From the NCBI GenBank assembly GCA_016699815.1, contig CP065012.1, positions 1,860,001 to 1,924,000 on the forward strand: a stretch of 64,000 bases of DNA, written 5' to 3'. Position 1 is the first letter of the stretch. The number at the start of each line of letters is the position of its first letter. The notes below the pieces were generated by a model, which worked only from the letters and a program-made list of their open reading frames with translations, was not told where the DNA came from and made no database searches. Both the position numbers and the translations under genes were made by a program. The stretch comes from Chitinophagaceae bacterium (GTDB lineage Bacteria > Bacteroidota > Bacteroidia > Chitinophagales > Chitinophagaceae). Shown piece by piece: positions 17,707-26,717 of this stretch.

Positions 17707-18720
17707 TTAAGGTTTATATTTAGCTTCGTTAAATAATTTTTCGGCATCCATTACCATTAACGCTTTAAGGTTAGTATCAGGAAATTTATCCATATACTTT
17801 TTTACTATTTGCCATCCGGCAAATGAACCTATATTCCCTGGTGCAGATTCTCCAAGCTCCTGTGTTTTGGGGCTTTCGCCAATATAATTTTTTATTAGGT
17901 TGTTGTCAATAATTTGAAGAAAATTATTTTGGGTAAATAAATTCCAAATTGCTGCTTCATGGCTATAGGATTCCTTCAATTGTTTTACAGTATATCCAAT
18001 AAGTTTATACTCCTGGGTTTCAGGTAGCAGTTTTTGGAGCAGGTATAGCCTTTTTCCTTTTTCTACCATTTGCAGCAGCAGGCTTTTATCTTCCGGTTTT
18101 TCCGGGTATAAATCTGAAATAATATTTTTCATGGCATTTACCGAAATGTATTCCGGAGTAAACCTTTCCGTGATATATGCCGGATAGGTTTGGCTTACCC
18201 ATTCGGTGCCATACAGCGAAAAATTTTTGCCTAAATGCTGATGAAGGCCTACAATAAAATGCTCTTCATCTAAAATATCCCCAAAGCCGTCAAGCGGGCC
18301 TATATAAGTGATAATTTTTTTTGGTGCTTTGTAGTCCGGAAAATAATATTTAAGGTACTGGAGCGCTTTTTTTATTTCTTTTTCATAAGGGGTAAAGTCG
18401 GCAAATACTTTTTGCGAAGAATCAAAAACCGGCCTGTAAGCGCCTATAAATCCTTTAAGGTAGTTTAAGGCAGAGTCTGCAGGCCACCGTGGGTCTACAT
18501 TTAAAATGGTGTAAATAAAATTGTTTTGAAAAGCCGGGTATTTTGCCGTAAGTTTTTTAAGGCCTTCCTGCAAAGTTGCACTGTCCAGGCTAAAAAAATC
18601 TTTTTCATATCGCTCTGTTGATAATACTACTGGTATTTTTGAAACATCAGGTGCAAGGTTATTGTTTTTGCAACTGCTCAAAAATATGCCTGTGGCAATT
18701 ATCATAACTATATATCTCAT
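17707..18720 (-). CDS. gldB: Gliding-motility lipoprotein GldB homologue
   Basis: A 337-residue lipoprotein with signal peptide and lipobox LSSC (Cys17). The mature start (VSKIPVVLSTERYEKDFFSL) and the internal LNVDPRWPADS, VGLHQHLGKNFSLYG and NIGSFAGWQIVKKYM segments fit GldB, a Zn-protease-like but probably non-catalytic protein needed for gliding and type IX secretion in Flavobacterium. It is divergent from nadE, a neighbourhood also known for gldB in Flavobacterium. The usual partner gldC is not next to it here. Presence of gldB alone does not prove gliding. Confidence 0.8.
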   Translation of the reverse strand: MRYIVMIIATGIFLSSCKNNNLAPDVSKIPVVLSTERYEKDFFSLDSATLQEGLKKLTAKYPAFQNNFIYTILNVDPRWPADSALNYLKGFIGAYRPVFDSSQKVFADFTPYEKEIKKALQYLKYYFPDYKAPKKIITYIGPLDGFGDILDEEHFIVGLHQHLGKNFSLYGTEWVSQTYPAYITERFTPEYISVNAMKNIISDLYPEKPEDKSLLLQMVEKGKRLYLLQKLLPETQEYKLIGYTVKQLKESYSHEAAIWNLFTQNNFLQIIDNNLIKNYIGESPKTQELGESAPGNIGSFAGWQIVKKYMDKFPDTNLKALMVMDAEKLFNEAKYKP

Positions 18721-18736
18721 CCGTATTTATTTACTG

Positions 18737-18744
18737 TAACTTTG
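18737..18744 (+). promoter_or_regulatory. TAACTTTG -7 element for nadE
   Basis: TAACTTTG matches TAnnTTTG exactly on the plus strand, 100 bases before the nadE start, inside the gldB/nadE divergent gap. No TTG at a proper distance is seen, so support is moderate. Confidence 0.4.
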
Positions 18745-18761
18745 TGGTTTCATTTGCAGCC

Positions 18762-18769
18762 CAAATCTA
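18762..18769 (-). promoter_or_regulatory. TAGATTTG -7 element for gldB
   Basis: The minus strand reads TAGATTTG, an exact TAnnTTTG match, 42 bases before the gldB start. A TTG lies 16 bases further upstream on that strand, one base short of the usual spacer. The nadE element overlaps the region between it and gldB, so the two promoters cross. Confidence 0.4.
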
Positions 18770-18844
18770 AAGTAACTGCGGCAAACAAACGAAAAATACA
18801 GCAATTTGGTATTAATATTCAGTTAAAGAATACCGGAAAGGAAA

Positions 18845-20527
18845 ATGAAAATATTTTTAGCCCAGCAAAACTATCACATTGGAAACATTGATGCCAATAC
18901 GCAAAAAATTATTGCGGCTGTTGAGCATGCTAAAAACTCCGGTGGGGATTTAATCGTATTTAGTGAACTAAGTGTATGCGGCTATCCGCCAAGGGATTTT
19001 TTGTATTTTAAAGATTTTATCAATAAAAATAACACGGCAATTAATGCTATTAAGCAATATGCAGATGGCATTGGGGTTTTAATTGGTGCGCCTGCTATAA
19101 ACCCATCGGTACAGGGAAAAGATTTGTTTAATGCTGCATGGTTTTTGGCCGATAAAGAAATAAAACAGGTATTTTATAAAACCTGCCTGCCTACTTACGA
19201 TGTTTTTGATGAAGACCGATATTTTGAACCCGCTTCAAAATGGGAATTACTTGAATTTAAGGGGAAAAAAATTGCGGTAACCATTTGTGAAGATATTTGG
19301 AACCTGGGCAACAACCCGCTTTATACCATTTGCCCAATGGATAAGCTGGCGCCATTGCAACCCAATGTAATGATAAACCTCTCCGCTTCGCCATTTGACT
19401 ATACACATGATAAAGACAGAGAGGCAATTGTAAAAGCCAATGTGCTGCGCTATAAAATACCGGTATTTTATTGCAATACCGTAGGCAGCCAAACAGAAAT
19501 TGTATTTGATGGCGCCTCATTTGTAATGGACAATAAAGCCAACCTTTGCGGCAGGCTAAAACGTTTTGAGGAAGATTTACAAGCTTTTGTTTTGAACGAT
19601 AATGGCAGCATTGGTACAAATATTTTAGCCACACAGGAGCAATTGCCCAGCCAGGAGTTAACCCCAATGCAACTTAACGAAAAGCTCAACATACCACTAA
19701 TTTATGAAGCGCTGGTACTGGGTATAAAAGATTATTTTTCAAAAATGGGTTTTACAAAAGCCATTCTTGGGAGCAGTGGCGGTATAGACAGCGCCGTTGT
19801 TTTAGCGCTTGCCTGCGAAGCTTTGGGGAAAGATAACGTTACGGCAATGCTCATGCCTTCTCAATTTTCAACAACACATTCTGTAAGCGATGCCGAGCAG
19901 TTAAGTAAAAACCTCAATAATCCATACCACATCATTCCCATAAAAAATATCTACGAAAGTTTTTTAAATGAGCTGGATCCGCTGTTTGCAGGTATGCCTT
20001 TTGGTATTGCCGAAGAAAATATACAAAGCCGGGCACGTGGAAACCTGCTTATGGCAATTGCCAATAAATTTGGCTACATATTACTCAATACTTCCAATAA
20101 AAGTGAACTGGCAACAGGCTATGGTACTTTATATGGAGATATGGCCGGTGGCCTGGCTGTATTGGGTGATTGTTATAAGTTGCAAATTTATGAACTGGCA
20201 AAATTTATCAACCACACAAAAGAAATTATTCCACTTCATATATTAACAAAGCCGCCAAGTGCAGAACTAAGGCCCGGGCAAAAAGACAGCGATAGCCTGC
20301 CGGATTATGCACTGCTTGATAAAATATTGTACCAGTATATTGAACTTTCCAAAGGCCCGGATGAAATTAAAACTATGGGCTTTGAGGAAGCAATGGTAGA
20401 CAGGGTTTTAAAACTGGTAAATGTAAATGAGTATAAGAGAAACCAGTTTTGCCCCATCATACGCATTTCTCCAAAATCATTTGGCATTGGCCGCAGGGTG
20501 CCCATTGTGGCAAAGTATCTTGCCTGA
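18845..20527 (+). CDS. nadE: Glutamine-dependent NAD+ synthetase
   Basis: A 560-residue two-domain enzyme performing the last NAD step, amidation of nicotinate adenine dinucleotide. The N-terminal nitrilase-type glutaminase (1-260) has the Glu41-Lys112-Cys148 triad (FSELSV, FYKTCLP, TICEDIW). The C-terminal synthetase (about 285-560) has the PP-loop GSSGGIDS (309-316) and the SNKSELATGYGTLYGDMAGG segment that binds the substrates. Ammonia made in the first domain is channelled to the second. It is divergent from gldB. All key residues are intact. Confidence 0.97.
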   Translation: MKIFLAQQNYHIGNIDANTQKIIAAVEHAKNSGGDLIVFSELSVCGYPPRDFLYFKDFINKNNTAINAIKQYADGIGVLIGAPAINPSVQGKDLFNAAWFLADKEIKQVFYKTCLPTYDVFDEDRYFEPASKWELLEFKGKKIAVTICEDIWNLGNNPLYTICPMDKLAPLQPNVMINLSASPFDYTHDKDREAIVKANVLRYKIPVFYCNTVGSQTEIVFDGASFVMDNKANLCGRLKRFEEDLQAFVLNDNGSIGTNILATQEQLPSQELTPMQLNEKLNIPLIYEALVLGIKDYFSKMGFTKAILGSSGGIDSAVVLALACEALGKDNVTAMLMPSQFSTTHSVSDAEQLSKNLNNPYHIIPIKNIYESFLNELDPLFAGMPFGIAEENIQSRARGNLLMAIANKFGYILLNTSNKSELATGYGTLYGDMAGGLAVLGDCYKLQIYELAKFINHTKEIIPLHILTKPPSAELRPGQKDSDSLPDYALLDKILYQYIELSKGPDEIKTMGFEEAMVDRVLKLVNVNEYKRNQFCPIIRISPKSFGIGRRVPIVAKYLA

Positions 20528-20721
20528 TTTTTTTTAATATTTATGTAGTGCTACCTTTATTTCTCTAAATATTAACCATTCTTTAGTTGTAAAATCATGA
20601 GTGGCAGTATTTTTGATTATATGGCTGCGTAATTTGCAAGCAGCTTTTACGTTATAAAATTAAATGTAAACCCATTGGGCAAATACCCAATTTTTATTAG
20701 TTTTTATTTAAATGATTAAAT

Positions 20722-21723
20722 ATGCTACAAACCGCTGAAGACATTAAAATACTAAATGAAAAAATTAGTTATTCGGCCCAGTTTATTACCCGTATTACCG
20801 ATGAGTTGAACAAAAAAATAGTAGGCCAGGAAACGATGATAGAAAGGTTACTTATTGGGCTGCTGAGCAATGGCCATGTGCTGCTGGAAGGGGTTCCCGG
20901 CCTTGCCAAAACACTGGCCATAAAATCCCTGAGCCAAACCATTCATGCCGACTTTAGCCGCATACAGTTTACGCCGGATTTATTGCCGGCCGATGTAATT
21001 GGCACCATGATTTATAACCAGGGAAAAAATGAATTTGTTGTACGCAAAGGGCCCATTTTTGCCAATTTTGTACTTGCCGATGAAATAAACCGTGCACCTG
21101 CAAAAGTGCAAAGCGCTTTACTGGAAGCCATGCAGGAAAGGCAATCTACCATTGGCGATACCAGTTATAAAATGCCCGAACCTTTTTTGGTTTTGGCTAC
21201 ACAAAACCCCATTGAGCAGGAAGGTACTTATCCTTTGCCCGAAGCACAGGTTGACCGCTTTATGTTAAAAGTAATTGTAGGCTATCCTTCAAAAGCCGAA
21301 GAATTGCTTATTATCCGGCAAAATACCATTGGCGCAACCACAGCAGCCATAAATGCTGTAGCCAGCCCAAGTGAAATTATAGCAGCAAAAGACTTGGTAC
21401 GGTCTGTTTATATTGATGAAAAGGTAGAAGATTATATTTTAAATATTGTATTTGCTACCCGCTTTCCCAATGAATACCAGTTGGGCAAACTAAAGCCCAT
21501 CATTAGTTTTGGAGGAAGCCCCAGGGCAAGCATCAACCTGGCTATTGCAGCTAAAGCGTATGCTTACCTTAATAAAAGGGCCTATGTAATTCCCGAAGAT
21601 GTTCGAAGCATTTGTAAAGATGTATTGAGGCATAGGATTGGGCTTACTTATGAAGCTGAGGCCGAAAATGTAAATGTAGAAGATGTAATCAACGAAATAT
21701 TGAAAGCTGTAAATGTTCCATAG
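20722..21723 (+). CDS. MoxR-family AAA+ ATPase
   Basis: A 333-residue MoxR ATPase. Walker A is GVPGLAKT (57-64), Walker B is VLADE (117-121), followed by INRAPAKVQSALLEAMQE and the sensor-1 strand VLATQNPIEQEGTYPLPEAQ, then a helical lid domain. MoxR proteins act as chaperone-like ATPases, usually with VWA-domain partners. It opens a tight operon: the DUF58 gene follows after 6 bases, then a membrane protein and the BatA-like protein. In other Bacteroidota this is the Bat locus, linked to oxidative or envelope stress tolerance. Confidence 0.95.
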   Translation: MLQTAEDIKILNEKISYSAQFITRITDELNKKIVGQETMIERLLIGLLSNGHVLLEGVPGLAKTLAIKSLSQTIHADFSRIQFTPDLLPADVIGTMIYNQGKNEFVVRKGPIFANFVLADEINRAPAKVQSALLEAMQERQSTIGDTSYKMPEPFLVLATQNPIEQEGTYPLPEAQVDRFMLKVIVGYPSKAEELLIIRQNTIGATTAAINAVASPSEIIAAKDLVRSVYIDEKVEDYILNIVFATRFPNEYQLGKLKPIISFGGSPRASINLAIAAKAYAYLNKRAYVIPEDVRSICKDVLRHRIGLTYEAEAENVNVEDVINEILKAVNVP

Positions 21724-21729
21724 AAAATA

Positions 21730-22599
21730 ATGCTCACAACTGCGGATATCTTAAAAAAAGTAAAGGAGCTCGAAATAAAAAGCAAGATCCTTGCCTCCCA
21801 CCTCTTTACCGGTGAGTACCACTCTGCATTTAAAGGCAGGGGAATGAGTTTTAGGGAAGTAAGGGAATATACGGCAGGTGACGATGTACGCTTTATAGAC
21901 TGGAATGTGAGCGCAAGATTCAACCACACTTTTACCAAAGAATTTGAAGAAGAAAGGGAACTCACTATGATGCTGCTGGTAGACACCAGTACCAGCAATT
22001 TATTTGGCAGCGTAGGCGCAAGAAAAAAAGACCTTATTAATGAAATTGCCGCGGTACTTACCTTTAGCGCCATTAGTAATAACGATAAAGTAGGTGTAAT
22101 TTTTTTTAGTAACCGAATTGAAAAAATTATTCCTCCCAAAAAGGGCAGAGACCATGCCTTGTATATCGTTCGTGAACTGCTCACCATTGAGCCGCAGGTA
22201 AAAGGTACCAATTTAGATGTTGCGATTCGATATTTTAATGGTATTGCAAGGCAAAAAAGCATTGCTTTTATTTTAAGCGATTTTTTGGCAACCGGGTACG
22301 ACAATGATTTAAAAGTTATCGGTAAAAAGCATGATGTAATAGGCTTAAAAGTGTACGATAAAATGGATATGCAACTGCCCGATGCCGGGCTTATACAAAT
22401 GGAAGATGCAGAAACGGGTGAAGTATTTTTAATGGACAGCGGCAGTGCACTGGTAAGACATAATTATCAAAAATATTTTTTGAAGCAAAGTGAAATAACC
22501 AAAAATTTTTTTAGAAAAGCCGGAGCCGACCTACTGCATCTGAGAACAGATGAGGAATATGTAAAAATATTGCAAAAATTTTTCCTGAAACGACATTAA
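21730..22599 (+). CDS. DUF58 / VWA-like protein of the Bat locus
   Basis: A 289-residue cytoplasmic protein with the DUF58 signature RGMSFREVREYTAGDDVRFI followed by DWNVSAR (about 38-63), then a von Willebrand A-like fold. The metal-site-like DTSTSN (85-90) and the later FILSDF and DLLHLRTDEEY segments support the VWA relationship. DUF58 proteins nearly always follow a MoxR ATPase and are assumed to be its substrate or adaptor. Six bases after moxR and 3 bases before the next gene, so co-translation is likely. Confidence 0.92.
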   Translation: MLTTADILKKVKELEIKSKILASHLFTGEYHSAFKGRGMSFREVREYTAGDDVRFIDWNVSARFNHTFTKEFEEERELTMMLLVDTSTSNLFGSVGARKKDLINEIAAVLTFSAISNNDKVGVIFFSNRIEKIIPPKKGRDHALYIVRELLTIEPQVKGTNLDVAIRYFNGIARQKSIAFILSDFLATGYDNDLKVIGKKHDVIGLKVYDKMDMQLPDAGLIQMEDAETGEVFLMDSGSALVRHNYQKYFLKQSEITKNFFRKAGADLLHLRTDEEYVKILQKFFLKRH

Positions 22600-22602
22600 A
22601 GG

Positions 22603-23547
22603 ATGAGTAGAAATATATGTAAGAAGACCAGGCTTATATTGCAAAGTTGCTTTTTGCTACTGCTGTTTTTTTCAGCGCCTTGTATCCTGGCACAAAAAGT
22701 GAGCACTGCGGTTGACCGGAAAGATATTTTAATAGGGGAAAAAATCCATTACAACATTAAGTTCACTTTTCCCAGTTCCGATTACCAGGTGTTGTTTAAT
22801 ATCCCCGATTCAATCCCTCACTTTTATCTGGTAAATAAAACCAAATCCGACTCTGTGGAAATGGGAAACTACCTGGTGCAGCAAAAAATTGTACTTACCA
22901 GTTTCGATTCCGGCAAATGGTCCATACCATCTTTTCCGGTAAGGGTACAAAAAGGTTCATCGGTTTATACTCTCAATACAGATCCGGTGCTGATTGATGT
23001 GCGATACTCGCCAGAAGATACCACAGGCATTTATGATATTAAACCACCTATAAATGTTTTTGTGGTGGAAAATAGCTGGCTCATTATAGCAGCTACGGTT
23101 CTTACCCTTTTGGTTTTATTGTATTTGCTCTGGCAGTATATAAAGCAAAGAAAATGCAGGAAAAAGCCTTTGTTTGGATCGCCACAGTCGGCATACCGGG
23201 AGGCTATGGATGCTTTAGAAGAATTAAGTAAAAATTTTTCAGGAAGTAAAGACGAGGTAAAGCCTTTTCATGCGTCCCTTTCGGATATTTTAAGGCAATA
23301 TAACAGCCGTATGCAACAAAGCAACATGATGACAAAAACTACAGGCGAACTGTTACTGTGCTTTAAAGAAAAAAACCTTGGAGCAGATACATTGTCTGCA
23401 ATTGCCGAAGTTTTGAGGAAGAATGATGCGGTAAAGTTTGCAAAATTTATTCCGCTGCAAACCGAAAGTAAAAATACATGGGAGCAAATGAAAAATATTT
23501 TAAGTTCACTGCAGCAATTTTATCAAACCCCTAAAAGCCAGGTTTAA
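22603..23547 (+). CDS. Bat-locus membrane protein with periplasmic beta domain (BatD-like)
   Basis: A 314-residue bitopic membrane protein. It has a signal peptide (1-30, ending ILAQ), a periplasmic beta-rich domain (31-155) with the pattern STAVDRKDILIGEKIHYNIK typical of BatD-like N-termini, one membrane helix (159-177), a basic stop-transfer segment KQRKCRKK, and a cytoplasmic helical tail (190-314). It lies between the DUF58 and BatA genes with gaps of 3 and 2 bases. The position and topology suggest it links the MoxR complex to the envelope. The BatD label is by analogy, not firm homology. Confidence 0.7.
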   Translation: MSRNICKKTRLILQSCFLLLLFFSAPCILAQKVSTAVDRKDILIGEKIHYNIKFTFPSSDYQVLFNIPDSIPHFYLVNKTKSDSVEMGNYLVQQKIVLTSFDSGKWSIPSFPVRVQKGSSVYTLNTDPVLIDVRYSPEDTTGIYDIKPPINVFVVENSWLIIAATVLTLLVLLYLLWQYIKQRKCRKKPLFGSPQSAYREAMDALEELSKNFSGSKDEVKPFHASLSDILRQYNSRMQQSNMMTKTTGELLLCFKEKNLGADTLSAIAEVLRKNDAVKFAKFIPLQTESKNTWEQMKNILSSLQQFYQTPKSQV

Positions 23548-23549
23548 TT

Positions 23550-24554
23550 TTGTTATTCGATTATTTTAAAAATATTGAGTTTGGGCAACCATATTTTTTT
23601 GTATTGTTTGCCATTTTGCCATTTTTAATTTATGGGCATTTTCGGTATTTTAATTCTTCGGCTGCGTCTATTCGGGTTTCCAGTACCGCCGCACCTGGGC
23701 TCAAAACCTGGAAATCGGCGGCAAAGCACTTGCCTTTTATTTTTAGGGTTTTTGCTTTAAGCGCTATAATTTTTACTTTGGCAAAGCCACAAACCCGTAA
23801 TGTGGAACAGCGTACTGAAGGCGAAGGAATTGAAGTAGTGCTGTGTATAGACGTAAGCGGCAGCATGACGGCGCAGGACCTTACACCCAACCGGCTTGAA
23901 GCTGCAAAATCGGTAGCTATAGATTTTGTAAACCGCAGGCCAACAGATAGGATTGGCATAGTGATTTTTGCCGGCGAAAGCTTTACCCAATGCCCGCTCA
24001 CCACCGATCATAACGTAGTAATAGCGGCAATAAAAAATATTAGAAATGGCCTGCTGGTAGATGGCACGGCAATAGGCTCGGGCCTTAGTACAAGTGTAGA
24101 CAGGATAAGAAACAGTAAGTCAAAATCAAAAGTAATTATCCTGCTTACCGATGGTGAGAATAATGGCGGGTTGATTGACCCACAAACGGCAAAAGAAATT
24201 GCCAAAGCTTTTGCCATTAAAGTATATACCATTGGCGTGGGTACAATTGGGGAAGCACCAATGCCATACCGCAACCCCGATGGAAGCATAAGTACAAGAA
24301 TGCAAAAAGTAGCCATTGATGAACCACTCATGCAGCAAATTGCCACAGAAACCGGCGGCCGGTATTTTAGGGCTACCGATAATAATTCACTTGCAGAAAT
24401 ATATACTTCTATTGATAAGCTGGAAAAAACCAAGGTTGAAGTAATAAAGAATGTGCATTTTAAAAATAAATTTCTTCCCTTTGTTGCTGCGGCAATTTTC
24501 TTTTTAATGCTTGAGATAGTGTTTCGCTACCTGCTGCTGCGAAAATTCCCCTAA
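23550..24554 (+). CDS. batA: BatA-like VWA-domain membrane protein
   Basis: A 334-residue inner-membrane protein. Two N-terminal membrane helices (about 15-29 and 63-79) precede a VWA domain with an intact MIDAS, DVSGSM (101-106), plus the later TDGENNGG and GVGTIG strands; a third helix lies at about 308-328. This is the BatA architecture. The start is a TTG 3 bases after the previous stop, the only in-frame option before the first helix. It is the last Bat gene here: no second VWA protein (BatB), TPR protein (BatC) or full BatD/E follows, as rsgA comes next. Confidence 0.9.
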   Translation: MLFDYFKNIEFGQPYFFVLFAILPFLIYGHFRYFNSSAASIRVSSTAAPGLKTWKSAAKHLPFIFRVFALSAIIFTLAKPQTRNVEQRTEGEGIEVVLCIDVSGSMTAQDLTPNRLEAAKSVAIDFVNRRPTDRIGIVIFAGESFTQCPLTTDHNVVIAAIKNIRNGLLVDGTAIGSGLSTSVDRIRNSKSKSKVIILLTDGENNGGLIDPQTAKEIAKAFAIKVYTIGVGTIGEAPMPYRNPDGSISTRMQKVAIDEPLMQQIATETGGRYFRATDNNSLAEIYTSIDKLEKTKVEVIKNVHFKNKFLPFVAAAIFFLMLEIVFRYLLLRKFP

Positions 24555-24598
24555 GGTTTTTTTCTGTTTTAAAATATCCGTTTCCATATCTTGCAGCT

Positions 24599-25525
24599 AT
24601 GCAGGCATTAGTTTATAAATCTACAGGCAATTGGTACCAGCTAAAAAATGAACAGGGCAGGGTGCTTTCTGCAAGAATGGCCGGAAAGCTTAAAACGGAA
24701 GGCATCACTTCTTCCAACCCAATAGCTGTAGGCGATAATGTAACAATTAATGATGAAGCCGGCGAAGAAAACTTGGTTATTACATCGGTATTACCCAGGA
24801 AAAATTATATCAACAGGGTATCTCCGCACAATAAAAATCAGCATATTATTATTGCTGCCAACCTGGATAAAGCAGTTTTGTTTGCTACCTTAAAAGACCC
24901 CAAAACTTCTTTGGGTTTTATTGACCGCTTCCTTGTTTCGGCAGAAGCTTATCACATACCTGTAGTAATTGTTTTTAATAAAAGCGATTTGTATAAAGAA
25001 AAAGAGAAAACCAATTTTGAAAAGATAAAAACTATTTATGAGACGGCAGGTTATACCGTAATGGCAATGAGCATAAAAGAAAATAAGGGCATTGCGGAAA
25101 TAAAAGCAATTTTAAAAGATAAAACCACATTGCTTTCTGGTCATTCCGGGGTAGGGAAATCATCTTTTTTAAACGAAATAATTCCCACACAAAACCAAAA
25201 AACAAAAGAAGTAAGTAACTGGAGTGGAAAAGGTATGCACACCACCACATTTGCAGAAATGTTTGATTTGCCGCAAGGCGGAAAAATAATAGATACACCT
25301 GGTATTAGAGAACTGGGCCTTGTGGATATAAGCAGGGAAGAGCTTTCTCAGTTTTTCCCTGAAATGCGGCTGATATTAAATAATTGCCGTTTTAATAATT
25401 GCCAGCATATAGACGAGCCAGGCTGTGCCGTAAAAGCAGAAGTTGAAAATGACATTATAAGTATGGAAAGATATATCAGCTATATATCCATTAGAGATAC
25501 TATACCGGAAAGTAAATGGAAATAA
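24599..25525 (+). CDS. rsgA: Ribosome small-subunit-dependent GTPase A
   Basis: A 308-residue circularly permuted GTPase that helps late 30S subunit maturation. An N-terminal OB fold (1-75) is followed by the permuted G domain with G4 NKSD (127-130) before G1 GHSGVGKS (181-188) and G3 DTPG (232-235). The C-terminal zinc knuckle uses Cys263, Cys268, His270 and Cys276. Standard length and order for RsgA. It lies 44 bases after batA on the same strand; TATCTTG just before the ATG resembles a -7 element with one base missing. Confidence 0.97.
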   Translation: MQALVYKSTGNWYQLKNEQGRVLSARMAGKLKTEGITSSNPIAVGDNVTINDEAGEENLVITSVLPRKNYINRVSPHNKNQHIIIAANLDKAVLFATLKDPKTSLGFIDRFLVSAEAYHIPVVIVFNKSDLYKEKEKTNFEKIKTIYETAGYTVMAMSIKENKGIAEIKAILKDKTTLLSGHSGVGKSSFLNEIIPTQNQKTKEVSNWSGKGMHTTTFAEMFDLPQGGKIIDTPGIRELGLVDISREELSQFFPEMRLILNNCRFNNCQHIDEPGCAVKAEVENDIISMERYISYISIRDTIPESKWK

Positions 25526-25571
25526 AATACCAGCTCCCTAAAAGAAGTAAATTGCAAAACATTAAGTGAAA

Positions 25572-25859
25572 TTAATAAACCCTTTTTTGAAGAAAATTGG
25601 CAACTTCCATTACATTATGGGTATTATAACCACTGGGTATTATGCTTACCCCGTTAAACATGCTAAAGTGTAGTGTAAGTAATTCATCCTTATATTTAAA
25701 ATCCCAGTTCAGGCTTTCGGTTTCATCTACCTGGTTAAGAAACCTTACCTGTAAATCGTTGGCAAGGGTTTGGGCAATTGCATAAAATTTACTTACTCCG
25801 CAATTGTCGTCTATTACGGCTTCAGTACCGCCGTTGGGTGTTTTTAGGTTGTAGCACAT
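25572..25859 (-). CDS. Hypothetical 95-residue protein
   Basis: A small soluble protein with mixed helix and strand, starting MCYNLKTPNGGTEAVI. It has no signal peptide, membrane segment or motif I can name; the middle (SLNWDFKYKDELLTLHFSM) looks like a beta hairpin and the C-terminus (HNVMEVANFLQKR) a helix. It is followed on the same strand, upstream, by a small lipoprotein gene 48 bases away and is convergent with rsgA. It looks like a real protein by composition, but its function is unknown. Confidence 0.6.
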   Translation of the reverse strand: MCYNLKTPNGGTEAVIDDNCGVSKFYAIAQTLANDLQVRFLNQVDETESLNWDFKYKDELLTLHFSMFNGVSIIPSGYNTHNVMEVANFLQKRVY

Positions 25860-25906
25860 AAAAAATGGTTTTATAGAGGGTTGTAAATCTATTCGTTATC
25901 AAAAGG

Positions 25907-26101
25907 TTACAACTTAGTGCCGCCTTTGTACTTTTTCTTATTTGCTTTGGCATTAATCTGGTCTTCAGTCATGCCCCTTGCATCGTTGGGGCAGCCATAC
26001 TTATCTTTACGCAGCAGGGAACAACTATTGAGTACAATAATGAAGATATTGAGGATCATTACCATCAATACCCATTTTACTATGTTGTGTTTTGTTATCA
26101 T
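25907..26101 (-). CDS. Small hypothetical lipoprotein (64 residues)
   Basis: A 64-residue protein with one hydrophobic segment (residues 9-25) ending in LNSC, a good lipobox with Cys27, followed by a short basic tail containing KYGCPNDARGM and KANKKKYKGG. I know similar very short Bacteroidota lipoproteins with a C-P motif and lysine-rich end, but no function. If lipidated, only about 37 residues are mature. It lies between the 95-residue unknown and the hexapeptide-repeat protein on the same strand. Confidence 0.6.
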   Translation of the reverse strand: MITKHNIVKWVLMVMILNIFIIVLNSCSLLRKDKYGCPNDARGMTEDQINAKANKKKYKGGTKL

Positions 26102-26167
26102 TTTACTATGCTGAAATAAAGATATAGTTATTAAATTTAAATCAAAAGTTAAATAAAAGCCCAGCTA

Positions 26168-26680
26168 CTACTTAAACCATCCGCTATATTTAACGTAATT
26201 ATCGGCAATCCTGTTAATTTCGCCACTAATTAATTCGGCACTAATGTCTTTTATCTTTTTTGCCGGAACTCCGGCATATATACTTCCGGCTTCTACCCTG
26301 GTATTTTCCAGTACTACCGCTCCTGCAGCTATAATACAATTGCTACCAATATGGGCATTATCCATAAGAATTGCACCCATGCCTACCAGTACGTTATCTT
26401 CAATAACGCATCCATGCACTATTGCATTGTGCCCAATGCTCACATTATTTCCAATAATGGTCTTTGTTTTTTCAAAAGTGCAGTGTATAACGGCCCCATC
26501 CTGTACGTTTACTTTATTCCCTATAATGATGCTGTTTACATCTCCACGGATTACTGCATTAAACCATACGCTGCATTGGTTGCCCATTTTTACATCCCCA
26601 ACTATGGTTGCATTGGGGGCAAAAAAACAATCATTGCCCTGGCTTGGACTTATATTATTTACCGGAAGTATTATTGCCAT
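26168..26680 (-). CDS. Gamma-carbonic-anhydrase-like hexapeptide protein
   Basis: A 170-residue left-handed beta-helix protein. Hexapeptide repeats run from about 25 to 140 (for example NATIVGDVKMGNQCSVW and NNVSIGHNAIVHGCVIEDNV), with the conserved GDVNSI and the His residues in IGHNAIVHG and VIHCTF that would hold a zinc or other metal between subunits of a trimer. This is the YrdA/PaaY/Cam group; many members have weak or no carbonic anhydrase activity. The next gene downstream in transcription is the small lipoprotein gene. Confidence 0.9.
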   Translation of the reverse strand: MAIILPVNNISPSQGNDCFFAPNATIVGDVKMGNQCSVWFNAVIRGDVNSIIIGNKVNVQDGAVIHCTFEKTKTIIGNNVSIGHNAIVHGCVIEDNVLVGMGAILMDNAHIGSNCIIAAGAVVLENTRVEAGSIYAGVPAKKIKDISAELISGEINRIADNYVKYSGWFK

Positions 26681-26717
26681 GGTAGCATCGGGTTATATAA
26701 AATAAAAGTAAATAGGT

